From: Piscinibacter aquaticus
GTDB taxonomy: Bacteria > Pseudomonadota > Gammaproteobacteria > Burkholderiales > Burkholderiaceae_C
Reading direction: 5' to 3'
Assembly: GCA_007994965.1 (NCBI GenBank)
Contig: VOPW01000001.1
Span: forward strand, 2,170,001 to 2,234,000
DNA length: 64,000 nt
Shown here: positions 32,225-42,508 of the stretch, piece after piece
How the letters are laid out: the number at the start of each line of letters is the position of its first letter
How positions within the stretch are numbered: position 1 is the stretch's first letter
Translations under genes and position numbers: made by a program
Notes under the pieces: model-generated
What the model saw: only the letters and a program-made list of their open reading frames with translations
What the model was told of the DNA's origin: nothing
Database searches by the model: none

Positions 32225-32240
32225 CTACAAGCGTTTGTAG
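32225..32240. promoter_or_regulatory. palindromic lux-type box upstream of a short reading frame
   Basis: CTACAAGCGTTTGTAG: perfect six-base arms CTACAA/TTGTAG around a four-base centre, also matching the CT-N12-AG core of las/lux boxes. Located 29 bp after the luxR stop and 75 bp before the ATG of the 17-codon frame. If the box is centred at about -42, transcription would start near 32274, with CAGAAT (32264-32269) as -10. Confidence 0.5.
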
Positions 32241-32281
32241 CTAGCCAACTACATCACGGGTCCCAGAATTTCTCCCGTACC

Positions 32282-32295
32282 GCGCCGATTGGCGC
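32282..32295 (+). other. leader hairpin before the short reading frame
   Basis: GCGCC (32282-32286) and GGCGC (32291-32295) form a perfect five-bp stem with loop GATT, ending nine bases before the Shine-Dalgarno. It could stabilise the leader of the small transcript. Confidence 0.35.
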
Positions 32296-32314
32296 ATCTA
32301 AACGGGAGATCAAC

Positions 32315-32368
32315 ATGCTCTGGGACATCATCGCTGAAGCCTTCGCCATTCCCCGCGTCGGCTGGTAA
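32315..32368 (+). CDS. 17-residue short reading frame, possible peptide
   Basis: ATG to TAA encodes MLWDIIAEAFAIPRVGW. A strong Shine-Dalgarno GGGAG sits six bases before the ATG. It is preceded by a lux-type palindrome and a small hairpin, and followed by a terminator-like stem at 32451-32473, so it has the outline of a complete transcription unit. No family is recognised. Caution: the last codons read GGCTGGTAA, and elsewhere in this window GGCTGG often stands for GGCCTGG with a missing C; if so here, the frame would run on past this stop. Confidence 0.35.
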   Translation: MLWDIIAEAFAIPRVGW

Positions 32369-32450
32369 GGATCCGGGGCTGCTGCCGCGACGCCGCAAGC
32401 GAAACGCTCCGCAGCACCTCCCTACCGCCGATCACTTCGCATCACACACA

Positions 32451-32473
32451 CGGGCGCTGCATCACGGCGCCCG
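32451..32473 (+). terminator. terminator-like hairpin
   Basis: CGGGCGC (32451-32457) pairs with GCGCCCG (32467-32473), loop of nine bases, then TCTGCATTTG. Weak T-tract. Lies 82 bases after the 17-codon frame. From here to 32594 I see nothing else. Confidence 0.4.
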
Positions 32474-32594
32474 TCTGCATTTGCAGCACGTCACGCCGGC
32501 CAGCATCTCGTTACCACGAGACTGTCGCGCGAACGCTGAATATCGGGACTCTGCCCTTCCTGGCCCCGACCGGCCGGCCTACGCTGACGCCCCG

Positions 32595-32887
32595 ATGAAA
32601 GAGTACCGCCTCAGCGCCGGCCGGACCTCGGCCCGCAGCACCAGCGCACCGCCTACCGCCGCATGCTCAGCGACATGTCGCAGCGGCACATGAGCGTGGC
32701 CGAACTGTGCGCGCGCAGCGGCCTGTCGCGCGCCGTCGTGATGGGCTTTCTCGACCAGCTGGCGGCACGCGGCCTCGTGATCACGCGCGATGCGGCGCGG
32801 CTGCACTGGCCACTCTCGCTGCGGCCACTGCGTGAATGGATGCGCCGCACGCGCCTGCTCAGCCCGCGCAGCGCCCGGCGCGCCTGA
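32595..32887 (+). CDS. small winged-helix-like protein, one apparent frameshift
   Basis: About 97 residues. The stretch MSVAELCARSGLSRAVVMGF then LDQLAARGLVIT has the shape of a helix-turn-helix followed by a wing; the tail is Arg-rich. Frame breaks near 32622, where CCGG replaces CCWGG; the corrected N terminus reads MKEYRLSAG then DLGPQHQRTAYRRML. Function unknown. It sits 54 bp before nasT, with a sigma-54-like site between, so a separate transcription unit is likely. Confidence 0.6.
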
Positions 32888-32914
32888 GTCTCCCGGCCGG
32901 TCGTCTAGCCAGCT

Positions 32915-32930
32915 TGGCGCGAATGTTGCA
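32915..32930 (+). promoter_or_regulatory. sigma-54 promoter-like site before nasT
   Basis: TTGGCGCGAATGTTGCA matches the TGGCACR-N4-TTGCW consensus with one mismatch and has the required 12-base GG-to-GC spacing (32916 to 32928). The predicted start is near 32941, directly at the nasT ATG (32942), so either the transcript is leaderless or the true start codon is further in. Confidence 0.5.
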
Positions 32931-32941
32931 CTGGCACGGGC

Positions 32942-33573
32942 ATGCCCCAGCAGCGCCCGCTTCGCATCGTCATCGTCGCGCCCGAGGTGCCTGACCGCGA
33001 CCTCGCCGATGCCCAGACCGAAGGTGAGCTCGAACGGGCTCGCAGCCTGCGCATCGGCCTGCTCGAAAGTCACCACAACATCGTCGCCGTGCTGCCGGCT
33101 GACCCCTTCCTTCCCGAGCGGCTGGCCCAGATCGCGCCCGACATGATCATCGTCGACGCCGAGAGCCAGGCGCGCGACACGCTGGAGCATGTGGTGATGG
33201 CCACGCGCGACGAGCGCCGGCCCATCGTGCTCTTCACCAACGACGACGACACCAGCCCGGTCGGCGCCGCCATCGCCGCCGGCGTCTCGGCTTATGTGGT
33301 GGCCGGCGGCGCCAGAGCGCATCCGCCCGGTGCTCGAGGTGGCCATGGCGCGCTTCCAGCACGAGGAATCGCTGCGCCGAGAGCTGGCGGACGCGCGCAC
33401 GCAGCTCAGCGAGCGCAAGACCATCGACCGCGCCAAGGGCATCCTGATGGCGCGCCACTCGCTGACCGAAGACCCAGGCCTACGCCCGTCTGCGCAAGAC
33501 CGCCATGGACCGCGGCATGAAGCTGGCGGAAGTGGCGCAGCGCATCGTCGACGTGGCCGACCTGCTGATCTGA
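32942..33573 (+). CDS. nasT: ANTAR-domain antiterminator of nitrate assimilation, two apparent frameshifts
   Basis: About 210 residues: a degenerate receiver (1-120; candidate acceptor Asp72 in MIIVDAES), a helical linker, then the RNA-binding ANTAR domain with KTIDRAKGILMARHSLTEDQ and AYARLRKTAMDRGMKLAEVA. Frame breaks near 33306 (two bases, a GC unit, before PERIRPVLEVAMARF) and near 33474 (an extra C in CCCAGG). It lies next to nrtA, whose leader carries the matching two-hexaloop target. NasS, the usual nitrate-sensing partner, is not in the window. Confidence 0.88.
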
Positions 33574-33657
33574 AGCCGTTCCGCACTGCGCGGGTGCGCG
33601 CCGAGTGGCAGCGCGAACACCGATGGTGCACAGCAGCAAAAACCGCTGCCCCGCACA

Positions 33658-33673
33658 TGGCACGGCGATTGCG
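33658..33673 (+). promoter_or_regulatory. sigma-54 promoter of nrtABC
   Basis: TGGCACGGCGATTGCG fits the TGGCACR-N4-TTGC core exactly, with GG (33659-33660) and GC (33671-33672) 12 bases apart. Predicted start is near 33683, three bases before the first antiterminator hairpin. Sigma-54 dependence implies nitrogen control through NtrC, which is inference. Confidence 0.75.
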
Positions 33674-33685
33674 TAGCTCAAGGCA

Positions 33686-33738
33686 GCAAGCCAAGGACGG
33701 CTTGCCATGATTGTTGAAGCGCATCAAGGCCGATCCGC
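33686..33738 (+). promoter_or_regulatory. ANTAR target: two hexaloop hairpins in the nrtA leader
   Basis: P1: GCAAGCC-AAGGAC-GGCTTGC (33686-33705), a perfect seven-bp stem. P2: GCGCATC-AAGGCC-GATCCGC (33719-33738), stem of three plus three pairs around one C-C mismatch. Both loops have six bases with A at position 1 and G at position 4, the published recognition rule for ANTAR proteins. A terminator follows 15 bases later. Confidence 0.75.
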
Positions 33739-33753
33739 CGCGGTGGGACGACG

Positions 33754-33804
33754 ACGTCCGCACGAGTTCCGCCCCGACGGGCCGACATCGTGTGGACGTT
33801 TTTT
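33754..33804 (+). terminator. leader terminator of nrtABC (attenuator)
   Basis: ACGTCCGCAC (33754-33763) pairs with GTGTGGACGT (33790-33799), ten bp with one G-T pair, and the 3' arm runs into TTTTTT (33799-33804). It ends 23 bases before the nrtA ATG, so transcription must read through it; NasT binding to the preceding hairpins is the likely switch. Confidence 0.75.
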
Positions 33805-33827
33805 CGACTGCACATCGCCAGAACGCC

Positions 33828-35084
33828 ATGAACCACTCGACGAACCGGAAGATCCTCATGAGCCGCAGAACCCTGATCAAGGCCGCTGCTGCCGCCGGCA
33901 GCGCCACCGGCCTCGTGCCGGGCCTGCAGAGCGCCGTCTACGCGCAGGGATCCGACAAGCCGGAGAAGGAAGAGGTGCGCATCGGCTTCATCCCGCTGAC
34001 CGACTGCGCCTCGGTGGTGATGGCCTCGGTGCTGGGCTTCGACAAGAAGTACGGCGTGAAGATCGTGCCGACCAAGGAAGCCTCCTGGGCCGGCGTGCGC
34101 GACAAGCTGGTCAACGGCGAGCTCGACATGGCCCACGTGCTTTACGGCCTGATCTACGGCGTGCACCTCGGCGTGGGCGGCCCGAGGAAGGACATGGCCG
34201 TGCTGATGACGTTGAACAACAATGGCAGGGCGATCACGCTGTCGAAGAAGCTGGCCGACAAGGGTGCGGTTGATGCCGCGAGCCTGGCCAAGCTGATGAC
34301 GACCGAGAAGCGCGAGTACACCTTCGCGCAGACCTTCCCGACCGGCACGCACGCGATGTGGCTGTACTACTGGCTGGCCAGCGTGGGCGTGAATCCGCTG
34401 AAGGACGCCAAGGTGATCACCGTGCCGCCGCCGCAGATGGTGGCCAACATGCGCGTGGGCAACATGGACGGCTATTGCGTGGGCGAGCCCTGGGGCCACC
34501 GCGCGATCGCCGACGGCATCGGCATCACGGCCGTCACCACGCAGGACATCTGGAAAGACCATCCGGAGAAGGTGCTCGGCACCACCGGCGAATTCGTCAA
34601 GAAGTATCCGAACACCGCACGCGCCGTGATGATGGCCATCCTCGAGGCCAGCCGCTGGATCGACGCCGGCCTGCAGAACAAGAACAAGATGGCCGAGACG
34701 GTGGCCGACAAGGCCTACGTCAACACCAGCGTCGACGTGATCAACCAGCGCATCCTCGGCCGCTACCAGAACGGCCTGGGCAAGACCTGGGACGACCCGA
34801 ACCACATGAAGTTCTTCAACGACGGCGCGGTGAACTTCCCGTACCTGTCCGACGGCATGTGGTTCCTGACGCAGCACAAGCGCTGGGGCCTGCTGAAGGA
34901 GCACGTCGACTACCTCGCCGTCGCGAAGCAGGTGAACCAGATCGATCTGTACAAGCAGGTGGCCGGCGCGATGAAGATCAGCGTGCCCGCGAGCCCGATG
35001 CGCAGCAGCAAGCTGATCGACGGCGTGGTCTGGGACGGCAAGGATCCGGCCAAGTACGCCGACGGCTTCAAGGTCAAGGCCTGA
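33828..35084 (+). CDS. nrtA: nitrate ABC transporter substrate-binding protein (NrtA/CmpA family)
   Basis: 418 residues with a Tat signal: SRRTLIKAAAAAGSATG, cleavage likely after YAQ. The mature part begins VRIGFIPLTDCASVVMASVL, the NrtA/CmpA/NasS-type fold that binds nitrate. ATG 33828 is chosen because it gives a compact Tat leader; 33858 is also possible. The Tat signal argues for an exported transporter component rather than the cytoplasmic sensor NasS. Confidence 0.88.
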   Translation: MNHSTNRKILMSRRTLIKAAAAAGSATGLVPGLQSAVYAQGSDKPEKEEVRIGFIPLTDCASVVMASVLGFDKKYGVKIVPTKEASWAGVRDKLVNGELDMAHVLYGLIYGVHLGVGGPRKDMAVLMTLNNNGRAITLSKKLADKGAVDAASLAKLMTTEKREYTFAQTFPTGTHAMWLYYWLASVGVNPLKDAKVITVPPPQMVANMRVGNMDGYCVGEPWGHRAIADGIGITAVTTQDIWKDHPEKVLGTTGEFVKKYPNTARAVMMAILEASRWIDAGLQNKNKMAETVADKAYVNTSVDVINQRILGRYQNGLGKTWDDPNHMKFFNDGAVNFPYLSDGMWFLTQHKRWGLLKEHVDYLAVAKQVNQIDLYKQVAGAMKISVPASPMRSSKLIDGVVWDGKDPAKYADGFKVKA

Positions 35085-35107
35085 GGGCCGCAGCACAGGA
35101 GAACAGC

Positions 35108-36031
35108 ATGGTCAGTGCCGTGTTCCATACGCCGCTGCGCGCCAGCGAGGAATTGAAGTCCTCGACGGCAGTTGCGGGCGCCGCACCCGCCACCGCGGCG
35201 CCCTCGCCCGTCGCCGTGCAACCCGCCGTCGCAGCGAGACTCGCTCGTGCCCCGTTTGACTGGCGTGCGCTCGGGCTGGCGGTCATCCCGCCCGTCTTCG
35301 GCCTGGGCGTGCTGATCGGCATCTGGGCGCTGCTGACGATGAAGGGCGGCAGCTTCCCGACACCGGCCGAGACCTTCGCCGAGGCCGTCAAGCTCTTCTC
35401 CGACCCCTTCTACCGCAACGGGCCGAACGACCAGGGCATCGGCTGGAACATCCTGTTCTCGCTCGAGCGCGTGGCGCTGGGCTTCGGCATGGCGGCGCTG
35501 GTGGGCATCCCGCTGGGCTTCATGATCGGCCGCTTCGCAGTGCTCAACCGCATGGTCTCGCCGCTGATCAGCCTGCTGCGGCCGGTGTCGCCGCTGGCAC
35601 GGCTGCCGATCGGCCTGCTGGTCTTCAAGGCGGCGAACCCGGCGGCCATCTGGACCATCTTCATCTGCTCGATCTGGCCGATGATCATCAACACCGCGGT
35701 CGGCGTGCAGCGCGTGCCGCAGGACTACCTGAACGTCGCCAAGGTGCTCAACCTGAGCGAATGGAAGGTGATCACGAAGATCCTGTTCCCCTCGGTGCTG
35801 CCCTACATGCTGACCGGCGTGCGCCTGTCGGTGGGCACGGCCTGGCTGGTGATCGTGGCTGCCGAGATGCTGACCGGCGGCGTGGGCATCGGCTTCTGGG
35901 TCTGGGACGAGTGGAACAACCTGAACGTCAAGAACATCCTGATCGCCATCGTCGTGATCGGCGTGGTGGGCCTGCTGCTGGAGGCGCTGCTGGTCAGCAT
36001 CGCCAAGCGCTTCAGCTACGACGAACACTGA
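35108..36031 (+). CDS. nrtB: nitrate ABC transporter permease
   Basis: 307 residues. A soluble Ala/Pro-rich N-terminal tail (about 50 residues) precedes five or six helices. The permease EAA-type loop is seen in VPQDYLNVAKVLNLSEWKVI with the conserved Gly region following. Matches NrtB/SsuC-type permeases. Starts 23 bp after nrtA with an AGGAG-type SD. Confidence 0.9.
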   Translation: MVSAVFHTPLRASEELKSSTAVAGAAPATAAPSPVAVQPAVAARLARAPFDWRALGLAVIPPVFGLGVLIGIWALLTMKGGSFPTPAETFAEAVKLFSDPFYRNGPNDQGIGWNILFSLERVALGFGMAALVGIPLGFMIGRFAVLNRMVSPLISLLRPVSPLARLPIGLLVFKAANPAAIWTIFICSIWPMIINTAVGVQRVPQDYLNVAKVLNLSEWKVITKILFPSVLPYMLTGVRLSVGTAWLVIVAAEMLTGGVGIGFWVWDEWNNLNVKNILIAIVVIGVVGLLLEALLVSIAKRFSYDEH

Positions 36032-36047
36032 GCTCGAGGAGCACACC

Positions 36048-36848
36048 ATGAATCACTTCATCCAGGTGCAGAACGCCGAGATGGTGTTCGCGACGAAGAA
36101 GGGCCGCTTCCACGCGCTGCGCGAGATCGACCTGAACGTGGCACGCGGCGAGTTCATCACGCTGATCGGGCACTCGGGCTGCGGCAAGTCGACGCTGCTG
36201 AACCTGATCGCCGGCCTGATCCGCCCGACCAGCGGCGTGCTGCTGTGCGACAACCGCGAGATCGCCGCGCCCGGCCCCGAGCGAGCGGTGGTGTTCCAGA
36301 ACCATTCCCTGCTGCCCTGGCTCACCTGCTTCGAGAACGTGCACCTCGCCGTCGAGCGGGTGTTCGGTGATCTTGAGTCGCGCACCGAACTGAAGCAGCG
36401 CACCCAGGCGGCGCTCGAACTGGTCGGCATGGGGCATGCGATGACGAAGCGGCCGAACGAGATCTCCGGCGGCATGAAGCAGCGCGTGGGCATCGCCCGG
36501 GCGCTGGCGATGGAGCCCAAGGTGCTGCTGATGGACGAGCCCTTCGGCGCGCTCGACGCGCTGACGCGCGCCAAGCTGCAGGACGAACTGCTGAAGATCG
36601 TCGCGCGCACGAAGAGCACGGTGGTGATGGTCACGCACGACGTGGACGAGGCGGTGCTGCTATCGGACCGCATCGTGATGATGACCAACGGCCCGGCCGC
36701 AACGATTGGCGAGATCCTGACGGTCGACCTGCCTCGGCCGCGCGACCGCGTGGCACTGGCGGAGGACACCCGCTACATGCACTGCCGCAAGGAGGTGCTG
36801 GACTTCCTCTACACCCGCCACGGGCACGTGGAAGCCGCAGCCGCCTGA
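36048..36848 (+). CDS. nrtD: nitrate ABC transporter ATP-binding protein
   Basis: 266-residue ATPase. Walker A GHSGCGKST, Q-loop VFQNHSLLPWLTCFENV, signature SGGMKQRVGIARAL, Walker B VLLMDEPFGALD and switch His in VTHDVDEA. Closest to NrtC/NrtD; the single-domain length means there is no fused NrtA-like regulatory domain, so NrtD-like is preferred. Confidence 0.88.
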   Translation: MNHFIQVQNAEMVFATKKGRFHALREIDLNVARGEFITLIGHSGCGKSTLLNLIAGLIRPTSGVLLCDNREIAAPGPERAVVFQNHSLLPWLTCFENVHLAVERVFGDLESRTELKQRTQAALELVGMGHAMTKRPNEISGGMKQRVGIARALAMEPKVLLMDEPFGALDALTRAKLQDELLKIVARTKSTVVMVTHDVDEAVLLSDRIVMMTNGPAATIGEILTVDLPRPRDRVALAEDTRYMHCRKEVLDFLYTRHGHVEAAAA

Positions 36849-36937
36849 AGATCAGGCACACGGATTGCTAAAGTTCTGCCGACGGTTGGCAGAGCAACCG
36901 TCGCTGTCTCCTCAGCAGGGCCCAGCCCTTTCAGGTC

Positions 36938-36970
36938 GCCCTCGCGCCTCACGGCGCGGGGGCGCTTTTT
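36938..36970 (+). terminator. intrinsic terminator of nrtABC
   Basis: An 11-bp stem, GCCCTCGCGCC (36938-36948) with GGCGCGGGGGC (36953-36963), loop TCAC, followed by GCTTTTTCTT. The stem has one T-G pair. It lies 90 bases after the nrtD stop. The rest of 36849-37032 shows nothing else. Confidence 0.85.
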
Positions 36971-37032
36971 CTTCAGTGCATGAGGCTCCGGCATCACGTC
37001 GCTGCGCGACATGAGCACGGCCGAAAGCACTT

Positions 37033-37371
37033 TCAGTGCTTTTCCTTGGCGTGGTTGATCGAGTACTTGGGGATCTCGATCGTCACGTCCTTGTCGGAGA
37101 GGATGGCACGGCACGAGAGCCGCGACGTGGGCTCCAGGCCCCAGGCGCGGTCGAGCAGGTCTTCCTCGCTCTCGTCCATCTCGCCCAGCGACGCGAAGCC
37201 CTCGCGCACCACCACGTGGCAGGTGGTGCAGGCACAGCTCATCTCGCAGGCGTGCTCGATCTCGACGTCATGTTCGAGCATCGCCTCGCACAGCGAAGTG
37301 CCCGACGGTGCCTCGATCTCGGCCCCCTGGGGGCAGTACTCGGGGTGCGGCAGGATGCGGATCACGGGCAT
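37033..37371 (-). CDS. fdx: ISC-system 2Fe-2S ferredoxin
   Basis: 112 residues. Cluster ligands lie in [13 protein letters not shown] with a fourth Cys in SRLSCRAIL, the adrenodoxin-like ISC ferredoxin pattern. Electron donor for Fe-S assembly on IscU. Last gene of the isc operon, one base after hscA. Confidence 0.95.
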   Translation of the reverse strand: MPVIRILPHPEYCPQGAEIEAPSGTSLCEAMLEHDVEIEHACEMSCACTTCHVVVREGFASLGEMDESEEDLLDRAWGLEPTSRLSCRAILSDKDVTIEIPKYSINHAKEKH

Positions 37372-37372
37372 G

Positions 37373-39228
<1,856 letters not shown>

Positions 39229-39232
39229 GGTT

Positions 39233-39750
39233 CTATTGTCCCAGCGCCTCGAGACGGCGGTCGACGTCCTCGGCAAAGCGCTCGACGAACATCAGGGCTC
39301 TGACCTGTTGCGCGGCGCCGGCCATGTCCTGTTTCGTATCGATGGCGTCGCCAGTGACGCGAGCGCCCCGCGACGATGCCTAGCGACGTCGTCGGCGAGC
39401 GCCTCGACCGCTTCGAGCGTGCGAGCGTCCTCGAGCGCCTCACGCCACTCCATCTGCTGCATCAGGAAGGCGCCCGGCATCGCGGTGTTGTTCTCCGCAT
39501 CGATGCGCTGGCCCGCCAGCTCGCACAGATAGGCGGCGCGCTTCAGCGGGTCCTTCAGGCGCTGGTACGCCTCGTTCACACGCACCGCCCACTGCAAGGC
39601 CACGCGCTGGGCAGCAGTTCCGTCGGAGGCAAACTTGTCCGGATGCACCTCGGCCTGCAGTTCACGCCATCGTGCATCGAGCACAGCACGCTCCTGCGCA
39701 AAGCGGCGCGGCAGGCCGAACAGCGCGAAGTCGTCGTCGTCGAGCTTCAT
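39233..39750 (-). CDS. hscB: Fe-S assembly co-chaperone HscB, one apparent frameshift
   Basis: J-domain protein of about 172 residues. The J-domain His-Pro-Asp is in EVHPDKF; the C-terminal helical domain binds IscU. Frame breaks near 39363 (ACGGCC read as ACGCC). After correction it continues [20 protein letters not shown] and ends RRLEALGQ, four bases before hscA. Confidence 0.93.
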
Positions 39751-39818
39751 GGAGGCGATGTCGTGTGGAAACAAAAAGGCGCGGCTGCGAGCCGCGCCAT
39801 GCGTGTCGTTGGGCCAGG

Positions 39819-40142
39819 TCAGACGCGGAACGACTCGCCGCAGCCGCAGCGGTCTTTCTCGCGCGGGTTGTGAAACTTGAAGCCTTCGTTCAGGCCCTCG
39901 CGCACGAAGTCGAGCTCGGTGCCGTCGATGTAGGGAAGGCTCTTCGGGTCGACCAGCACCTTGACCCCATGGCCCTCGAAGACGACGTCTTCCGGCGCCA
40001 GATCGTCGGCGTACTCGAGCTTGTAGGCCAGTCCCGAGCAGCCGGTGGTCTTCACGCCCAGGCGCACGCCGATGCCCTTGCCGCGCTTGGCGATGTAGCG
40101 CGTCACATGCTTGGCGGCGCGTTCGGTCAGAGTGACGGCCAT
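39819..40142 (-). CDS. iscA: A-type Fe-S carrier IscA
   Basis: 107 residues. The three conserved cysteines are in [13 protein letters not shown] and DRCGCGESF. Start ATG 40142, five bases after iscU. Delivers Fe-S clusters to apo-proteins. Confidence 0.95.
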   Translation of the reverse strand: MAVTLTERAAKHVTRYIAKRGKGIGVRLGVKTTGCSGLAYKLEYADDLAPEDVVFEGHGVKVLVDPKSLPYIDGTELDFVREGLNEGFKFHNPREKDRCGCGESFRV

Positions 40143-40147
40143 GTCGC

Positions 40148-40552
40148 TCACTGCGCCGGACCGGCACCCTGGCCCGACTTCGCCTTGTAGTCGTTGACCG
40201 CTGCCTTGATCGCGTCTTCCGCCAGGATCGAGCAGTGGATCTTTACCGGCGGCAGCGCCAGTTCCTCGGCGATCTGGGTGTTCTTGATCGTCAACGCCTC
40301 GTCGAGCGACTTGCCCTTGACCCACTCGGTCACCAGCGAGCTCGACGCGATCGCCGAGCCGCAGCCGTAGGTCTTGAACTTCGCGTCCTCGATCAGGCCG
40401 GTGGCCGGGTTGACCTTGATCTGCAGCTTCATCACGTCGCCGCAGGCCGGGGCGCCGACCATGCCGGTGCCCACCGTGTCGTCACCCTTCTCGAAGGAAC
40501 CGACGTTGCGCGGATTCTCGTAATGCTCGACGACCTTTTCGCTGTATGCCAT
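40148..40552 (-). CDS. iscU: Fe-S cluster scaffold IscU
   Basis: 134 residues. Ligands Cys in [27 protein letters not shown] and [12 protein letters not shown]; the HscA-recognition LPPVK motif is present. Intact. Confidence 0.97.
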   Translation of the reverse strand: MAYSEKVVEHYENPRNVGSFEKGDDTVGTGMVGAPACGDVMKLQIKVNPATGLIEDAKFKTYGCGSAIASSSLVTEWVKGKSLDEALTIKNTQIAEELALPPVKIHCSILAEDAIKAAVNDYKAKSGQGAGPAQ

Positions 40553-40576
40553 GGTGCTGCTCCAACAACTCGTTCT

Positions 40577-41797
40577 TCAGTGTGCCGTCCACTGGATGGT
40601 GCTGATGTCCACACCGTCCTGGTACATCTCCCACAGCGGGGACAGCTCGCGCAGTTTGGCCACGCGGTCTTTCAGCGTGCTGACCACGTAGTCGATCTCT
40701 TCCTCGGTGGTGAAGCGGCCGATCGTCATGCGCAGGCTCGAGTGCGCCAGTTCGTCGCTGCGGCCCAGCGCCCGCAGCACGTAGCTGGGCTCCAGGCTCG
40801 CGGACGTGCAGGCCGAGCCCGACGACACCGCGATGCCCTTGATGCCCATGATCAGCGACTCGCCCTCGACGAAGTTGAAGCTCATGTTCACGTTGTGCGG
40901 AACACGCTTCTCGGGGTGGCCGTTCAGGTAGGTCTGCTCGATGTCCGAGAGGCCGCGCAGCAGACGCTGCTGCAGCGAGCGGATGCGCTCGAGCTCGGCG
41001 CCCATCTCCTCGCGGGCGATGCGGAAGGCTTCGCCCATGCCGACGATCTGGTGCGTGGGCAGCGTGCCCGAACGCATGCCGCGCTCGTGGCCGCCGCCGT
41101 GCATCTGCGCCTCGATCCGCACGCGCGGCTTGCGCCGCACGTACAGCGCGCCGATGCCCTTGGGGCCGTAGGTCTTGTGCGAGGCCGGGCTCATCAGGTC
41201 GACCGGCAGCGTCTTCATGTCGATGGCGACCTTGCCGGTGGCCTGCGCCGCATCGACGTGGAAGACGATATTGCGCTCGCGGCAGATCGTGCCGATGGCC
41301 GAGATGTCCTGGATCACGCCGATCTCGTTGTTCACGAACATCACCGAGGCCAGGATGGTGTCGGGCCGCAGCGCGGCCTTGAACTTCTCCAGATCGAGCA
41401 GGCCATCTTCCTCGACGTCGAGGTAGGTGGCCTCGAAACCCTGGCGCTCCAGTTCGCGCACCGTGTCGAGCACTGCCTTGTGCTCGGTCTTGACGGTGAC
41501 GATGTGCTTGCCGCGCCCCTTGTAGAACTGCGCCGCGCCCTTGAGCGCGAGGTTGTTCGACTCGGTGGCGCCGCTGGTCCAGACGATCTCGCGCGGGTCG
41601 GCGCCGATCAGCTCGGCCACCTGCTCGCGCGCCTTCTCCACCGCCGCCTCCGCCTCCCAGCCCCACGCATGGCTGCGCGACGCCGGGTTGCCGAAGTGCT
41701 CGCGCAACCAGGGAATCATCGCGTCGACCACGCGCTGGTCCACCGGATTGGTGGCGCCGTAGTCCATGTAGATCGGGAAATGCGGGGTCATGTCCAT
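40577..41797 (-). CDS. iscS: cysteine desulfurase IscS
   Basis: PLP enzyme of about 406 residues that gives sulfur to IscU. PLP Lys in [17 protein letters not shown], catalytic Cys loop [17 protein letters not shown]. The N terminus may start at 41797 or 41791 ([12 protein letters not shown]); neither has a clear SD. Confidence 0.95.
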   Translation of the reverse strand: MDMTPHFPIYMDYGATNPVDQRVVDAMIPWLREHFGNPASRSHAWGWEAEAAVEKAREQVAELIGADPREIVWTSGATESNNLALKGAAQFYKGRGKHIVTVKTEHKAVLDTVRELERQGFEATYLDVEEDGLLDLEKFKAALRPDTILASVMFVNNEIGVIQDISAIGTICRERNIVFHVDAAQATGKVAIDMKTLPVDLMSPASHKTYGPKGIGALYVRRKPRVRIEAQMHGGGHERGMRSGTLPTHQIVGMGEAFRIAREEMGAELERIRSLQQRLLRGLSDIEQTYLNGHPEKRVPHNVNMSFNFVEGESLIMGIKGIAVSSGSACTSASLEPSYVLRALGRSDELAHSSLRMTIGRFTTEEEIDYVVSTLKDRVAKLRELSPLWEMYQDGVDISTIQWTAH

Positions 41798-41823
41798 CGC
41801 GGGAGGCGGATACGGAGGTCTGC

Positions 41824-42357
41824 TTACTTCGTGAAGGCGTTGCCGAGGGCAAACACCGAGTTCGGTGCGTTGACCTTGATAGGCTTGACGACCGGCTGGC
41901 TCGAGATCGCACGCTTGACCGGGTGCTCCTCGATCGAGACGCCCTTGGCGATCTGCTCGTCGACCAGCTTCTTCAGCGACACGGAATCGAGGAACTCGAT
42001 CATCTTGGCATTCAGGCCGGCCCACAGGTCGTGCGTCATGCACTTGCCGCTCTCCTCGCCCATGCAGTCGCCCTTGCCGCCGCAACCGGTAGCATCGATC
42101 GGCTCGTCGACCGCGACGATGATGTCGGCGACGGTGATTTCTTCGGCCTTGCGGCCGAGCGAGTAGCCGCCACCGGGACCGCGGGTGCTCTCGACCAGCT
42201 CGTGGCGGCGCAGCTTGCCGAACAGTTGTTCGAGGTAGGACAGCGAGATCTGCTGGCGGGCGCTGATCGCGGCCAGCGCCACCGGCCCGGTGTGCTCACG
42301 CAGCGCCAGGTCGATCATGGCAGTCACGGCAAATCGGCCCTTGGTGGTCAGTCGCAT
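41824..42357 (-). CDS. iscR: Fe-S-sensing Rrf2 regulator IscR
   Basis: 177 residues. Rrf2 winged-helix N terminus ([19 protein letters not shown]), then the 2Fe-2S ligand set Cys-x5-Cys-x7-Cys with nearby His in [18 protein letters not shown]. First gene of the isc operon; a putative own binding site lies upstream. Confidence 0.96.
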   Translation of the reverse strand: MRLTTKGRFAVTAMIDLALREHTGPVALAAISARQQISLSYLEQLFGKLRRHELVESTRGPGGGYSLGRKAEEITVADIIVAVDEPIDATGCGGKGDCMGEESGKCMTHDLWAGLNAKMIEFLDSVSLKKLVDEQIAKGVSIEEHPVKRAISSQPVVKPIKVNAPNSVFALGNAFTK

Positions 42358-42437
42358 CTCAAATCTCCTAAAGCCGGCAACGGCACGAGGGGTTCTGGAA
42401 TCTGTCCAGGCAGTCGGCTCTCGAACGCCACCCGGTT

Positions 42438-42462
42438 AATCCCGAGCGGTTTTGTCGAGTAT
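42438..42462 (-). promoter_or_regulatory. type 1 IscR-like operator overlapping the isc promoter
   Basis: On the minus strand the 25-base site begins ATACTCGAC and ends CTCGGGATT, matching most positions of the type 1 IscR consensus (strong left half, weaker right). TATACT overlaps its start and would serve as -10. Fits feedback repression by holo-IscR. Confidence 0.6.
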
Positions 42463-42508
42463 ACCTGAAACCAAGCTTTCTGGTCGGGATCGGCGCCGAA
42501 AGTTCCCC

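Noticed and set aside
32931-32946. A second sigma-54-like TGGCACGGGCATGCC just before nasT
   Set aside because: The -12 half reads ATGCC rather than TTGC, so only the -24 half matches.
33633-33649. GCAGC/GCTGC hairpin as an ANTAR hexaloop
   Set aside because: The loop has seven bases (AAAAACC) without G at position 4, and it lies upstream of the predicted transcription start.
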